Both the position numbers and the translations under genes were made by a program. A stretch of DNA of 57,626 nucleotides from Coriobacteriia bacterium (GTDB taxonomy: Bacteria > Actinomycetota > Coriobacteriia > Anaerosomatales > SLCP01), in assembly GCA_014859265.1 (NCBI GenBank), contig JACUUN010000005.1, positions 1 to 57,626 of the forward strand, written 5' to 3'. The notes beneath the pieces were generated by a model, which was given only the letters and a program-made list of their open reading frames with translations, searched no databases and had not been told where the DNA came from. This document shows, in pieces, positions 34,134-43,074 of the stretch; position 1 is the stretch's first letter; each line of letters starts with the position of its first letter.

Positions 34134-36773
34134 CTAGCGGCCCTGACGCGGACCATCTGCGGGCAATCCCGCGCGCGACACGAGGCGTCCCAGGTTCGCC
34201 ATCTCGGCGTCCCGCCCCACCGCCTTGCCGTCGAGACGGGCGTCGAGCGCTTGCGCGAGTATACCGGAGAAAGCCGGCGATGGCTCCAGCCCCATTGCGA
34301 TGAGGTCCTCTCCGCTCACAGCCGGCTTGATGCGGGAGAGCACGCTCACGAACCGCTGGATCCTCTCCCGTGCGAGCACATCTCCTGCGCCCCACAAGTA
34401 GATGATGGCCTCCTCAGGAACAGAATCCAGTAAGCGGTAGAGACGGGAGTCCCTCATCTTGCGCCGGTCCTTGAGGCGTCTACCGAGTAGTACGGATCGC
34501 TCGGCGAGGACGAGGGCGGGCTCACCGTACTCACGACCGAACCGCATCCGTCGCAGCCAGCGCTCCCCCGCCTGCTGACCGCTGCCCGCCACCAGCGCCG
34601 CAACCAGCGCGACCCTGCGGCGCGGCGTACGTTCGAATGCGTCCGCGAGTGTGCGGTACGCGCGCTCGGCACCGAAGAGCGCCTCGATGGAGTGGTGACT
34701 CACGGCACCCTCGGGAAGCAGTACGCCGAGTACGCCGAGGTCGTCGAGGCGCTCGAACACCGCCGAGGGCGAGTCTTCATCGATGATGTCTAGCATCTCC
34801 TCGCGTATGCGAGCGCTGCTGACCTCGTCGATGACACCCATCTCGACCGCCTGACGTGCGAGCTCCTCCGTCGCACCATCCATGCAGAACCCGAAGCGGC
34901 GTTCGAATCGCGCTGCGCGAAGTACGCGCGTGGGATCCTCGACGAACGACAGCGAGTGAAGGACCCTCAACGTTCCCCGCTCGAGGTCGCGCAGCCCACC
35001 GAAGGGATCGGCGATAGCCCCGAAGCACTCGGTGTTCACGCACGCCGCCATGGCGTTCAGGGTGAAGTCGCGGCGGAAAAGGTCCTGGCGCAGGGAGGAG
35101 CGCTCAACGGTCGGTAGCGCACCCGGACGCGTGTAGTACTCGGTCCGGGCGCTCGTGATGTCGAGGTGCAGTGTTCGGGAGAGAACCAGTACGGCCGTAC
35201 CGAACCTCCGGTGGACCTTCACCCGTGCGCCGAGTGCGGTTGCCGCAGCCTCCGCAAAGGCAACCCCGTCCCCCTCGATCACAACATCAATGTCGAGGTT
35301 GCGGCGGCCCAGAAGCATATCGCGAACGAACCCTCCCACCGCGTGCGCTCTCAACCCATGTTCCTCGGCCATGCGCCCGATCTCATGTAGCGCCTCGTAC
35401 GCCTCGGCGGGAAGGAGCGACGTGACCGAGGCGAGGAAGCGCTCGGTGGACCGCGCACGGGCACGCGGCAGACGCCGGTCGAGGTACTCGTCACCGTGCT
35501 CGGCACGGAGCAGGTCCTTACGCGTGACGATTCCAACAAGTTCGCCGTCGTGCACTACCGGCAGCCGTCCGATGCCCCTCGTCGCGAGCAGGTTCTCAAC
35601 AGTGTAGAGGTCGTCATCGGGGCCGACCGTCACCACCTCCCGGGTCATGAAGCCCTTGACGGGGGCGTGCGAGAGACAGTGACGCACGGCCTTGTCCACA
35701 TCCTTGCGGGTGATAAGCCCAACGACTCCGTCGCCTTCCATGACTGGCAGACCGCCGTGGCCCCACGTCGCCATCAGGGTCCCGGCCTCGGCCATGGTCG
35801 CATCCGGTTGGACGGTGTGGACCGGTGCCGAGAGGATATCTCGCGCCCTCAGAGGCGAGCGCACCACTTCGTCGAGTGCCTCGCGCACCCGTAGTAGCGC
35901 CGTGTCGGTGTCCATTTCACGGAAGGCGGCTGACGCAGCCTGGGCGTGTCCCCCGCCGCCGATGCGCTTCATCACCTTACCGACGTCTACCTCGTACAGC
36001 CGACTGCGGGCGACCACCTGCAGTCGTCCAGGCATGCCGACGATCGCGATTGCAACCCGGTACCCCATGTCTTCGACGATGTAGTGCGTCAGGACGCTTG
36101 CCGAGTCCACGTACTCCCCCGCACGGGCAACACCGACCGCTACCTGCTGGCCGTGCACGTCCCAGACCTCCAGCGAACCCAGGAGGTCTTCGAGCAGGCG
36201 CCGCTGCTCAGAGTCGAGCGCGCGCGTCAGGAACTGGTTCAGAACCTCCATGTCCGCCCCTGCGCCCATCAGGTAGGCAACCGCCTCCGCGTCATAGGCG
36301 GTCGTGCCCGGATACGTGAGAGAGCCCGTGTCCTCGTGAATACCGAGGAGAAGCAGGGACGCTTCGAGCGGGGTCAGCGCTATGCCCTGACGGTGAATCT
36401 CGTGCACCAGGATGGACGTCGTGGCGCCGACATCCAGCGAGCGGTCATCGACGCCTGAAAGGTCACCCTCGGCTGGAGGATGATGGTCGTACACCACCAC
36501 TTCCACATCGGGGCGCACAGCGATTTCGCCGAGCTCCCCGATACGGCCGGCGTCCCGAGTGTCGACCATGATCAGGCGCGTAATCGAATCCAGCTCGAGC
36601 CCCCTGAGGTCGACGAAGTCAAGAAAGTCCTCGTGCAGGTTGTGGAACGCCCGCACATTGGCATTCTGCGTCCCGAGGAACACACCGCGTGAGCCCGGGA
36701 AGAGCTTCGTTGCAGCTACGGTGGCCGCGTAGGCGTCAAAATCCGGGTTCGCATGTCCGACGACGAGTTCCAC
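34134..36773 (-). CDS. cca: CCA/A-adding tRNA nucleotidyltransferase fused to DHH and CBS domains
   Basis: An 879-residue four-part protein. Residues 1-300 form a DHH/DHHA1 phosphoesterase domain (GHANPDFDAYAA, VDTRD, YDHHPP, GGGGHAQAAS). A CBS pair follows at about 310-440. Then comes the nucleotidyltransferase head (AVGGFVRDMLLGRRNLDIDVVIEGDG) and the family body motifs (RRDFTLNAMA, EDPTRVLRAARFERRF). It should add terminal A or CCA to tRNA; the DHH part suggests 3-prime end trimming or oligonucleotide hydrolysis in the same chain. The architecture is known in Aquifex-, Thermotoga- and Geobacter-like bacteria. GTG start. Confidence 0.93.
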   Translation of the reverse strand: MELVVGHANPDFDAYAATVAATKLFPGSRGVFLGTQNANVRAFHNLHEDFLDFVDLRGLELDSITRLIMVDTRDAGRIGELGEIAVRPDVEVVVYDHHPPAEGDLSGVDDRSLDVGATTSILVHEIHRQGIALTPLEASLLLLGIHEDTGSLTYPGTTAYDAEAVAYLMGAGADMEVLNQFLTRALDSEQRRLLEDLLGSLEVWDVHGQQVAVGVARAGEYVDSASVLTHYIVEDMGYRVAIAIVGMPGRLQVVARSRLYEVDVGKVMKRIGGGGHAQAASAAFREMDTDTALLRVREALDEVVRSPLRARDILSAPVHTVQPDATMAEAGTLMATWGHGGLPVMEGDGVVGLITRKDVDKAVRHCLSHAPVKGFMTREVVTVGPDDDLYTVENLLATRGIGRLPVVHDGELVGIVTRKDLLRAEHGDEYLDRRLPRARARSTERFLASVTSLLPAEAYEALHEIGRMAEEHGLRAHAVGGFVRDMLLGRRNLDIDVVIEGDGVAFAEAAATALGARVKVHRRFGTAVLVLSRTLHLDITSARTEYYTRPGALPTVERSSLRQDLFRRDFTLNAMAACVNTECFGAIADPFGGLRDLERGTLRVLHSLSFVEDPTRVLRAARFERRFGFCMDGATEELARQAVEMGVIDEVSSARIREEMLDIIDEDSPSAVFERLDDLGVLGVLLPEGAVSHHSIEALFGAERAYRTLADAFERTPRRRVALVAALVAGSGQQAGERWLRRMRFGREYGEPALVLAERSVLLGRRLKDRRKMRDSRLYRLLDSVPEEAIIYLWGAGDVLARERIQRFVSVLSRIKPAVSGEDLIAMGLEPSPAFSGILAQALDARLDGKAVGRDAEMANLGRLVSRAGLPADGPRQGR

Positions 36774-36778
36774 AGCGG

Positions 36779-38080
36779 CTACACCTCGTGAAAGAGCGAT
36801 GGCGGGTCGACGCGTTCAGAAGCGATGGCAATCGAGGCTCTCAGACGTTCCTCGCCGAGGTCGAGTTGTTGCTCGGTAGCGGCGTAGAGGGTCGCGATAC
36901 GGTCCCCCGGAGTGACTTCGTGGCCGATGCGGACGTCGAGGACGAGCCCCGCGCCAGGGTCGATGAGGTCATCCTTCGTCGCACGCCCGGCACCGAGCAA
37001 CATGGCAGCCCTGCCAATCTCCTCGGCATCCGTTCCGACGACGAAACCCCTCTCACCGCTGACCGTGACCTCGCGAGAACGGCTCGCTAACGGAAGCAAC
37101 GAGGTGTCCGAGGCTACCGCCGGATCGCCGCCCTGTGCTTCGATCCAGCGCTTGAACACCCTGATTGCCGCTCCGGACGAGAGCGCCTGCTCCGCCTGCC
37201 AGCGGCCCTCGCCCTCGTTGGGCGCGACCCCTCCGAGCGTCAGCATCTTGGCCGCGAGATCGAGGCAGAGCTCGGTGAGCTCCACCGGACCCTCGCAGCG
37301 CAGTGTCTCGACGGCCTCGACTACTTCGAGCGCGTTGCCTACGGCCATGCCGAGGGGCTGGTTCATATCGCTCATGACACAGTGGACATCCTTGCCGAGT
37401 CTAGCCCCGACCCTCGTCAGTTCGCCGGCAAGGTGCCGGGCCTCGTCTTCGGTCTTCATGAATGCGCCCGATCCGACTTTGACGTCCAAAAGAATGGCAT
37501 CCGCCCCACCCGCTACCTTCTTGCTGATAATCGAACCGACGATAAGCGGGATGCTCGGTACGGTCGCCGTAACGTCGCGCAGGGCGTACATCATCTTGTC
37601 GGCGGGATCGATGTCCGGCGACTGTGCGATGACGGCGACCCCTACGCGCGCGACCTGCTCGAGAAACTCATCCGGAGAGAGCTCGACCCGCATCCCGGGT
37701 ATCGACTCGAGTTTGTCGAGAGTCCCACCAGTGTGTCCGAGGCCCCGTCCACTCATCTTCGCAATCGGCACCCCGCACGCTGCAACCAGCGGAGCAAGAA
37801 CGAGGGTCGTCGTGTCGGCCACACCGCCCGTCGAGTGCTTGTCGACCTTGATCCCCGGGATCGAAGAGAGATCGACCACCCTGCCCGAGCGCACCATCGC
37901 GTCGGTGAGGCACACGGTCTCCTCGCCTGAAAGTCCGTTTAGGTACGCGGCCATGAGCCACGCGGCCATCTGGTAATCCGGCATCTCACCTTCAGCGTAT
38001 CCGAGAACGATCCGGTCAATCTGCTCGGCAGTGTGCTCGTTCCCATCCCGTTTTGCCTCTATGAGCTCTTCGAACGTCAT
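36779..38080 (-). CDS. deoA: Thymidine / pyrimidine-nucleoside phosphorylase
   Basis: A 433-residue phosphorylase that splits thymidine or uridine with phosphate. DKHSTGGVADTTTLVLAPL is the phosphate-binding signature at about 82-100; KMSGRGLGHTGGTLDKLESIPG, ILLDVKVGSGAFMK and SDMNQPLGMAVGNALEV are family motifs. It could equally be called pdp. It overlaps deoB by four bases; DeoB converts the sugar 1-phosphate product. Confidence 0.95.
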   Translation of the reverse strand: MTFEELIEAKRDGNEHTAEQIDRIVLGYAEGEMPDYQMAAWLMAAYLNGLSGEETVCLTDAMVRSGRVVDLSSIPGIKVDKHSTGGVADTTTLVLAPLVAACGVPIAKMSGRGLGHTGGTLDKLESIPGMRVELSPDEFLEQVARVGVAVIAQSPDIDPADKMMYALRDVTATVPSIPLIVGSIISKKVAGGADAILLDVKVGSGAFMKTEDEARHLAGELTRVGARLGKDVHCVMSDMNQPLGMAVGNALEVVEAVETLRCEGPVELTELCLDLAAKMLTLGGVAPNEGEGRWQAEQALSSGAAIRVFKRWIEAQGGDPAVASDTSLLPLASRSREVTVSGERGFVVGTDAEEIGRAAMLLGAGRATKDDLIDPGAGLVLDVRIGHEVTPGDRIATLYAATEQQLDLGEERLRASIAIASERVDPPSLFHEV

Positions 38081-39264
38081 GCCTGCCGCACCTCCGCAAG
38101 AAACGAGGTACCGCGCCCACAGCGGCCGGGTATCCTGTAGAAGTCGAGCACGGTCTCACCGATGTCGGAGAAGGTGGCGCGTGTGCCGAGATCGACCCCG
38201 CGGTCGATTCCTTTGAGCTTCGCGATGAGCGGAGTGTGCTCCCGGCTGTGATCGGTGGAGGGCATGGTCGGATCGCAGCCGTGGTCGGCAGTGATGATGA
38301 GCAGGTCGCCGTCGATCATCGCGCTGAGCAACTCTGGCATGCGGGCATCTACGGCCTCCAGCCCGCGCCCATAGCCTTCTGCGTCGTTTCGATGCCCCCA
38401 GAGCATGTCGAAGTCGACCAGGTTCGCGAAGACGAACCCGGGTGTATCGCTGTTCACGCGCTTCACGAGCTTGCTGAAACCATCCATGTTGTCGGTGACG
38501 TGTGGTGACTCGCACACCCCCTGCCACGCGAAGATCTCGCCGATCTTGCCGATGCCGTACGTGTCCACCCCGATCTCCGCGAGGCGATCGAGCGCGGTGG
38601 GCTCGACGGGCTTGAGGGCGAAATCACGTCGCCGGTGTGTGCGAGTATAGCCTTCTTCGTCGGAGCCGATGAACGGTCGTGCGATTATCCTGCCCACTGC
38701 ATGCTCCCCGACGCACACCCTCTCCCGGGCAATCGAGCAGAGCTCGTAGAGCCTCTCGATCGGGACGATATCCTCGTGGGCGGCGATCTGGAAGACGCTG
38801 TCGGCGCTCGTATAGACGATCGGCTTGCCGGTTCGCACATGCTCATCCCCGAGATCCTGGATGATCACGGTCCCGCTAGCAGGGTAGTTTCCGAGCCATC
38901 CGACACCGGTCTCGCGCTCGAAGGCCTCCATGACCTCGTCGGGAAATCCTTCGGGATACGTCGGGAACGGGCTCGTCAGGTGAAGGCCCATCATCTCCCA
39001 GTGGCCGGTCGTGGTGTCTTTCCCGGCGCTCGCCTCGGCATTGCGACCCCATGACGCCTGCGGCTCGTCAGTGGGTGGCACTCCGAGAATGTCAGTGATG
39101 TTTCCGAGCCCCAGTGCGCCGAGGTTCGGCAGGGACAGCCCACCTGCCGCGAGAGCCGTGTTGCCGAGGGTGTTGCTTCCCTCGTCCCCGTAGTCGGCCG
39201 CATCCGGCAGGGCGCCGACGCCGACGCTGTCGAGTACGAGTACAATCGCACGCAGCTCTCTCAT
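38077..39264 (-). CDS. deoB: Phosphopentomutase
   Basis: A 395-residue alkaline-phosphatase-fold enzyme that interconverts (deoxy)ribose 1- and 5-phosphates. The metal and phospho-acceptor motifs are VLDSVGVGALPDA, DEGSNTLGN, GKDTTTGHWE (nucleophile Thr region), and the C-terminal VDFDMLWGHRND and TADHGCDPT. With deoA it forms a nucleoside salvage pair. A 98-base gap upstream separates it from the small membrane protein gene and may hold its promoter, though no good hexamer pair is visible. Confidence 0.96.
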   Translation of the reverse strand: MRELRAIVLVLDSVGVGALPDAADYGDEGSNTLGNTALAAGGLSLPNLGALGLGNITDILGVPPTDEPQASWGRNAEASAGKDTTTGHWEMMGLHLTSPFPTYPEGFPDEVMEAFERETGVGWLGNYPASGTVIIQDLGDEHVRTGKPIVYTSADSVFQIAAHEDIVPIERLYELCSIARERVCVGEHAVGRIIARPFIGSDEEGYTRTHRRRDFALKPVEPTALDRLAEIGVDTYGIGKIGEIFAWQGVCESPHVTDNMDGFSKLVKRVNSDTPGFVFANLVDFDMLWGHRNDAEGYGRGLEAVDARMPELLSAMIDGDLLIITADHGCDPTMPSTDHSREHTPLIAKLKGIDRGVDLGTRATFSDIGETVLDFYRIPGRCGRGTSFLAEVRQA

Positions 39265-39362
39265 GCGAACATCACCACTGCGATAGCCCCTTTCCGGCCC
39301 TGTTCAGCCAAGATATCCCGACGCTCAGAGATGCGTGACCGAGCTGCTTCTACTCACTGAGA

Positions 39363-39650
39363 CTATCCCCGAGTGCGGGCGACGCTGAGCGCCCACTCGA
39401 TTAGAAGAACGACGACGACAGTCAGCGCTGCTCCGACATCGAACACGCCCCCGTACGGTGTACGTGCGCCGCTGATACCCACTCGCAGGACGAGGAACTC
39501 CGTGAAGTCAACGATCGCGCGCCCCGCAACGGTTATAGCGAGGGCTCCGAAGAACTCGACGACGATACGGCCCGTCAGCAACACTGCGACCACGAAGAGG
39601 ACGTTCATGAAGAACGTCAGAATAAAACGCGCCTGGGCGGAACCTGGCAT
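39363..39650 (-). CDS. Small membrane protein of unknown function
   Basis: A 95-residue protein with a long hydrophobic stretch at about 9-40 (LTFFMNVLFVVAVLL onwards) and a second near 70-90 (VGAALTVVVVLLIEWAL). The ATG at 39650 has GGGGGA five bases upstream; the track adds 42 unlikely residues. It lies 79 bases after the FlgM-like gene and may share its transcript. I recognise no family. Confidence 0.6.
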   Translation of the reverse strand: MPGSAQARFILTFFMNVLFVVAVLLTGRIVVEFFGALAITVAGRAIVDFTEFLVLRVGISGARTPYGGVFDVGAALTVVVVLLIEWALSVARTRG

Positions 39651-39729
39651 CGCATCCCCCGGATACGGTACGTCGTTACACTCCGAGTATGGAGGGAACG
39701 GGCGTGCGATACCAGGTGAGGAGGCGTAC

Positions 39730-39984
39730 CTAGCGCACCGAATCGGAGATCGCGCGGCCGATGATCTTGGCTGCAACCTCCTCGGCGGACGGAGGGTGAG
39801 TCTCCATCCGATCTTTCGCTTCGCTCACCCGCTCATCGCGCGTCTCGGGGAGGGTGTCGAGAACCTCTCGTACCCGCTTGAGCAGGTGTTCGGGAACATC
39901 GCCGGGAATCGAATGCTCATTATGTGTGTCATGTGTTCGCAGGTAGTCGACGGCGAGTCGGACCTGCTCCTCTGAGATAATCAT
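39730..39984 (-). CDS. FlgM-like anti-sigma28 factor candidate
   Basis: An 84-residue charged protein. The C-terminal pattern RDERVSEAKDRMETHPPSAEEVAAKII resembles the sigma28-binding end of FlgM (R-KV---K--I---Y--d---VA-k-l). I use the ATG at 39984; the longer track ORF would start upstream of the promoter. There is no ribosome site, but a sigma28-like promoter would start RNA about three bases before this ATG, giving a nearly leaderless message. No flagellar gene is in the window, so the name stays tentative. Confidence 0.6.
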   Translation of the reverse strand: MIISEEQVRLAVDYLRTHDTHNEHSIPGDVPEHLLKRVREVLDTLPETRDERVSEAKDRMETHPPSAEEVAAKIIGRAISDSVR

Positions 39985-39994
39985 CGCATTACTA

Positions 39995-40022
39995 GTATCG
40001 GCTCGAAGAACCGTCCTCTTGA
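39995..40022 (-). promoter_or_regulatory. Sigma28-like promoter of the FlgM-like gene
   Basis: On the minus strand TCAA (40019-40022), 16 bases, then GCCGATAC (39995-40002). This is one base in each element and one spacer base away from the FliA/SigD/WhiG consensus TAAA-N15-GCCGATAA. A second promoter with the same layout and spacing precedes the GGDEF-EAL gene. Confidence 0.6.
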
Positions 40023-40065
40023 CCTTTTCCGCGAGACCGCACAAGGGTGTCCGGCGAAGGGAGAG

Positions 40066-40095
40066 CCCCAAGGCCGGCACCTTGAGGCTCAGGGG
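40066..40095. repeat. Copy A of an element also found upstream of the GGDEF-EAL gene
   Basis: The plus-strand sequence CCCCAAGGCCGG, then CACC, TGAGGCT and GGGG, matches the element at 57527-57559 with three bases missing and a few changes; the flanks (a GGGG run, then TTGCA or CAACA) are also alike. It lies about 80 bases upstream of the FlgM-like start. It may be a DNA site or part of an RNA. Confidence 0.45.
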
Positions 40096-40101
40096 TAAGG
40101 G

Positions 40102-40119
40102 GTTGCATTCGCATGCAAC
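40102..40119 (-). terminator. Hairpin with GNRA loop after nuoN
   Basis: On the minus strand GTTGCAT-GCGA-ATGCAAC forms a perfect 7-bp stem closed by a GCGA tetraloop, about 65 bases after the nuoN stop. It may end or stabilise the nuo transcript. There is no T-run after it, and it may belong to the element just downstream. Confidence 0.4.
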
Positions 40120-40184
40120 TCAAAAACGATTCTAGCCCTCGAACAATTGTGATGCAAGACCCTTGTGAAAATCTTCCCTTGCCC

Positions 40185-41624
40185 TCAGGCGAAGGTCAGG
40201 ACCCGCAGAACCGACTGCAGACCGAGGACCAGTGGCACGATCCCGATCGCGACAATCAGCACCGCGACGGTTGCGATCGCCACCTCGGATCCGCGGTCGG
40301 TGGTCCCCTCGTCACCCGGCTCGTGCGATACCGTTGGAGTCTCGAAGTATAGAGACCTCAGGACCGCACCGTAATACCCGAACGATACGACCGATGCGAT
40401 GACCCCGAAGAGCGCCAGCCACCAGTACCCTGCCGAGACCGCAACCCCGAAAACCATGAACTTGCCCCAGAAGCCGGCCGTCAGCGGCATACCGATAAGT
40501 GAGAACATCGTGACAGTCACCGCGGCTCCGAGCATCGGGCGCTCCCGCCCCAGACCCGCAAGGGCCGCGATGGTGCCGTCCCATCCCGGCCTGGCGGCCC
40601 GGAATGCACCTGCTGCGAGGAACGCACCGGCCGCAGCTAGCGCATACGCCGTAACTAGCAGAGCAGCTGAGGTCATTGCTGGCGCGCCAAGCGCAACGCC
40701 GACGAGTGCGTATCCGATCTGGGCGACACCCGAATACGCGAGCATCCGTGTGTACGAACGCTGAAGCAGACCGCCGCTGGCTCCGAACGCCATCGAGAGA
40801 ATCGCCAGGAGCCCGAACACCCACAGCTGGTACGTGGTGTCCAGGCCGGCGAACACCGAGCGTGAGAAGAGGATGATCATGGCGACTACCGCCGCCAACT
40901 TCGGTATGCCGGCCAGAAGCGCTGCGAAGTGCGAGGGAGCCGATTCGAACGCGTCCAGCGCCCAGGAGTGGAACGGGAACGCCCCTACCTTGTAGGCGAG
41001 CGCAACGGCGATAAGCACGAAGGCCGTGGTGACCGGCGAACCTGTTTCCGTGCCCATGACGCCACGTATCCATACGTAGGAGGTGGAACCACCGTAGAGC
41101 CCGAAGAGAATCGCCAGACCGAGAACGAAGAACCCAGTCGCGATCGCGCCCTGAACGAAGTACTTCACCGCAGCTTCGATTGCCGGGGCCGTGCGCGCGG
41201 ACCAAACTAACGCATACGCGCAGAGCGCTAGCCCTTCGAGGGCGATCAGAAGTACAAGGATGTCCGCTGCAACCGCAATGGACGCGGCAGCTGCGACGGA
41301 GACCGTGGCAAGCGCAGCCAGTCCTCCACCGGAGCTAGCCTCTGTGAGCGGGCGCCATGAACCCAGCAAGACCAGAGCGCCGATGGCACAGATAATGCCG
41401 ACGATCGCGGAGAACCCTGTCCCTGACAGCACTACGTCACCGGTCAATTCAGGCGCGCGGGCACTGCCCGCAAATGCGAGGACCGACCCGGCTACGAGCC
41501 CGGCAACCGCGGCCGCTATGGCAAGACCCCGGCGCTCGAACGCGTCGAATGCGACGGCGGCGGCGGCCCCGACGACGCATACGATCTGGGGCGCGAACGC
41601 GACCAGCATGCTGACCTCGGTCAC
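40185..41624 (-). CDS. nuoN: NADH-quinone oxidoreductase-type subunit N
   Basis: A 479-residue polytopic antiporter-like proton-pumping subunit of respiratory complex I. The conserved charged membrane residues are seen in VKYFVQGAIATGF, YKVGAFPFHSWALDAFESAP and the MLAYSGVAQIGYAL helix. It is last in the nuo operon, starting with GTG one base after nuoM. Some antiporter-like families are also used by related hydrogenases, but the full operon supports Nuo. Confidence 0.94.
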   Translation of the reverse strand: MTEVSMLVAFAPQIVCVVGAAAAVAFDAFERRGLAIAAAVAGLVAGSVLAFAGSARAPELTGDVVLSGTGFSAIVGIICAIGALVLLGSWRPLTEASSGGGLAALATVSVAAAASIAVAADILVLLIALEGLALCAYALVWSARTAPAIEAAVKYFVQGAIATGFFVLGLAILFGLYGGSTSYVWIRGVMGTETGSPVTTAFVLIAVALAYKVGAFPFHSWALDAFESAPSHFAALLAGIPKLAAVVAMIILFSRSVFAGLDTTYQLWVFGLLAILSMAFGASGGLLQRSYTRMLAYSGVAQIGYALVGVALGAPAMTSAALLVTAYALAAAGAFLAAGAFRAARPGWDGTIAALAGLGRERPMLGAAVTVTMFSLIGMPLTAGFWGKFMVFGVAVSAGYWWLALFGVIASVVSFGYYGAVLRSLYFETPTVSHEPGDEGTTDRGSEVAIATVAVLIVAIGIVPLVLGLQSVLRVLTFA

Positions 41625-41625
41625 G

Positions 41626-43074
41626 TTAGGCCCCCGTTCCGACGACGAGCGCGAGCGCGGCGAAGACGTCGCCGGTCATCGCGAGGACGAGCCTCGGCCA
41701 CACGCCGAGGACGATGACTGCTGCAACGAGCAGCCCGACCGGAATCAAGTCCCCGGCGGTCAGGTCGCGAATCCCTGCCCACTCTCCCGCCACCTCGCCG
41801 TGGAGGACCTCTCTAACCGCACGCAGGTTGTACGCGGCGGCGAGAACGATGCCGGGCATGACAAGGGTGATCGGCCACGACCACGCACCGAATCCCTCGA
41901 TCACCGCGAGAAACTCACCGGGAAAACCCGACAGGCCCGGAAGGCCGAGACTCGCGAGCGCCGCGAAGGTTAGAGCCGTCCCCCACCGGGGGGTCAGAGA
42001 GCCGAGGCCGCCGAACCGGGCGATCTCCCGCGTGTGGGCGCGGTCGTACAACTGGCCGACCAGCAGGAAGAGCAGTGGCGCGATAGCCCCGTGGCTCACC
42101 ATAACAAGCATGGCTGCCGAGAAGCCCCGCTCCCCACCGGTCGAGAGCGCGAGCAAAACGAAGCCCATGTGCGCGACGCTCGAATATGCTACGAGGCGCT
42201 TCAAATCGGCCTGGACCAACGCGACCGCGGCTCCGTATACGATTCCCACGCCGCCGAGCACTGCGAAGATCCAGGACACCTCGGCAAAGACACCAGGAGC
42301 TATCGGAATGGCGAGACGCAGCAGACCGTAGCCGCCCATCTTCAGAAGCGCCCCGGCCAGCAGTATCGAGCCTGCGGTTGGCGCTTCAACATGGGCGTCG
42401 GGAAGCCAGGTGTGCAGCGGAAACGCTGGAAGCTTCACCAGCATGCCGGCAGCGAGCAGCCAGAAGACCACCATCGGATCCGGAAGGGCGACCCGGCCGG
42501 CAACGAGCGAGTCTATGCTCGTGGCACCGATGGTGAAGATCGCCATCAGGATGCCGACCAGCATGAGCGCGCTTCCCGCGAACGTATAGACGAAGAACTT
42601 CATCGCAGCGTGTCTGCGGTCCTCATGTCCCCAGACACCGATCAGGAAGTACATCGGGATGAGCACGGCCTCCCAGAACACATAGAGAAGCACGACGTCT
42701 GCCGCAAGGAAGACTCCGGCGAGCGCCGCCTGGAGTCCGAGGAGCAGCGCGTGGTGCACCGCAGGACGTTCCTCGACCTTCCACGAGGCCAGCACCGCAA
42801 CGGGGCCGAGCAGCGCGGTGAGTACGAGTAGAGGTGCCGAAAGCCCGTCGATGCGCAAATCCCAGAAGGGCACAGACTCCTGCGCGACGCGCACGCCGGA
42901 AAGCGCCTGCCCGGTGAAGATCCCTTCTCCCGCCAGCGAGAGCAAGGCTGCAGCGAACCCCAGGGTGGCCGCAAGGGCCACCACACGCGCAAATGACGGA
43001 GCGAACCTGCCCGCAACCAGGCAGGCCACGACTCCGGCGAGCGGCACCAGTATGAGCAGCTCAAGTGCGATCAT
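41626..43074 (-). CDS. nuoM: NADH-quinone oxidoreductase-type subunit M
   Basis: A 482-residue antiporter-like subunit. The track ORF (683 residues) reads back into nuoL; the real ATG at 43074 overlaps the nuoL stop as TGATG. Conserved segments include FWEAVLIPMYFLIGVWG, KFFVYTFAGSALML, KLPAFPLHTWLPDAHVEAPT and LKRLVAYSSVAHMGFV. It is a proton-translocating membrane arm subunit. Confidence 0.95.
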   Translation of the reverse strand: MIALELLILVPLAGVVACLVAGRFAPSFARVVALAATLGFAAALLSLAGEGIFTGQALSGVRVAQESVPFWDLRIDGLSAPLLVLTALLGPVAVLASWKVEERPAVHHALLLGLQAALAGVFLAADVVLLYVFWEAVLIPMYFLIGVWGHEDRRHAAMKFFVYTFAGSALMLVGILMAIFTIGATSIDSLVAGRVALPDPMVVFWLLAAGMLVKLPAFPLHTWLPDAHVEAPTAGSILLAGALLKMGGYGLLRLAIPIAPGVFAEVSWIFAVLGGVGIVYGAAVALVQADLKRLVAYSSVAHMGFVLLALSTGGERGFSAAMLVMVSHGAIAPLLFLLVGQLYDRAHTREIARFGGLGSLTPRWGTALTFAALASLGLPGLSGFPGEFLAVIEGFGAWSWPITLVMPGIVLAAAYNLRAVREVLHGEVAGEWAGIRDLTAGDLIPVGLLVAAVIVLGVWPRLVLAMTGDVFAALALVVGTGA

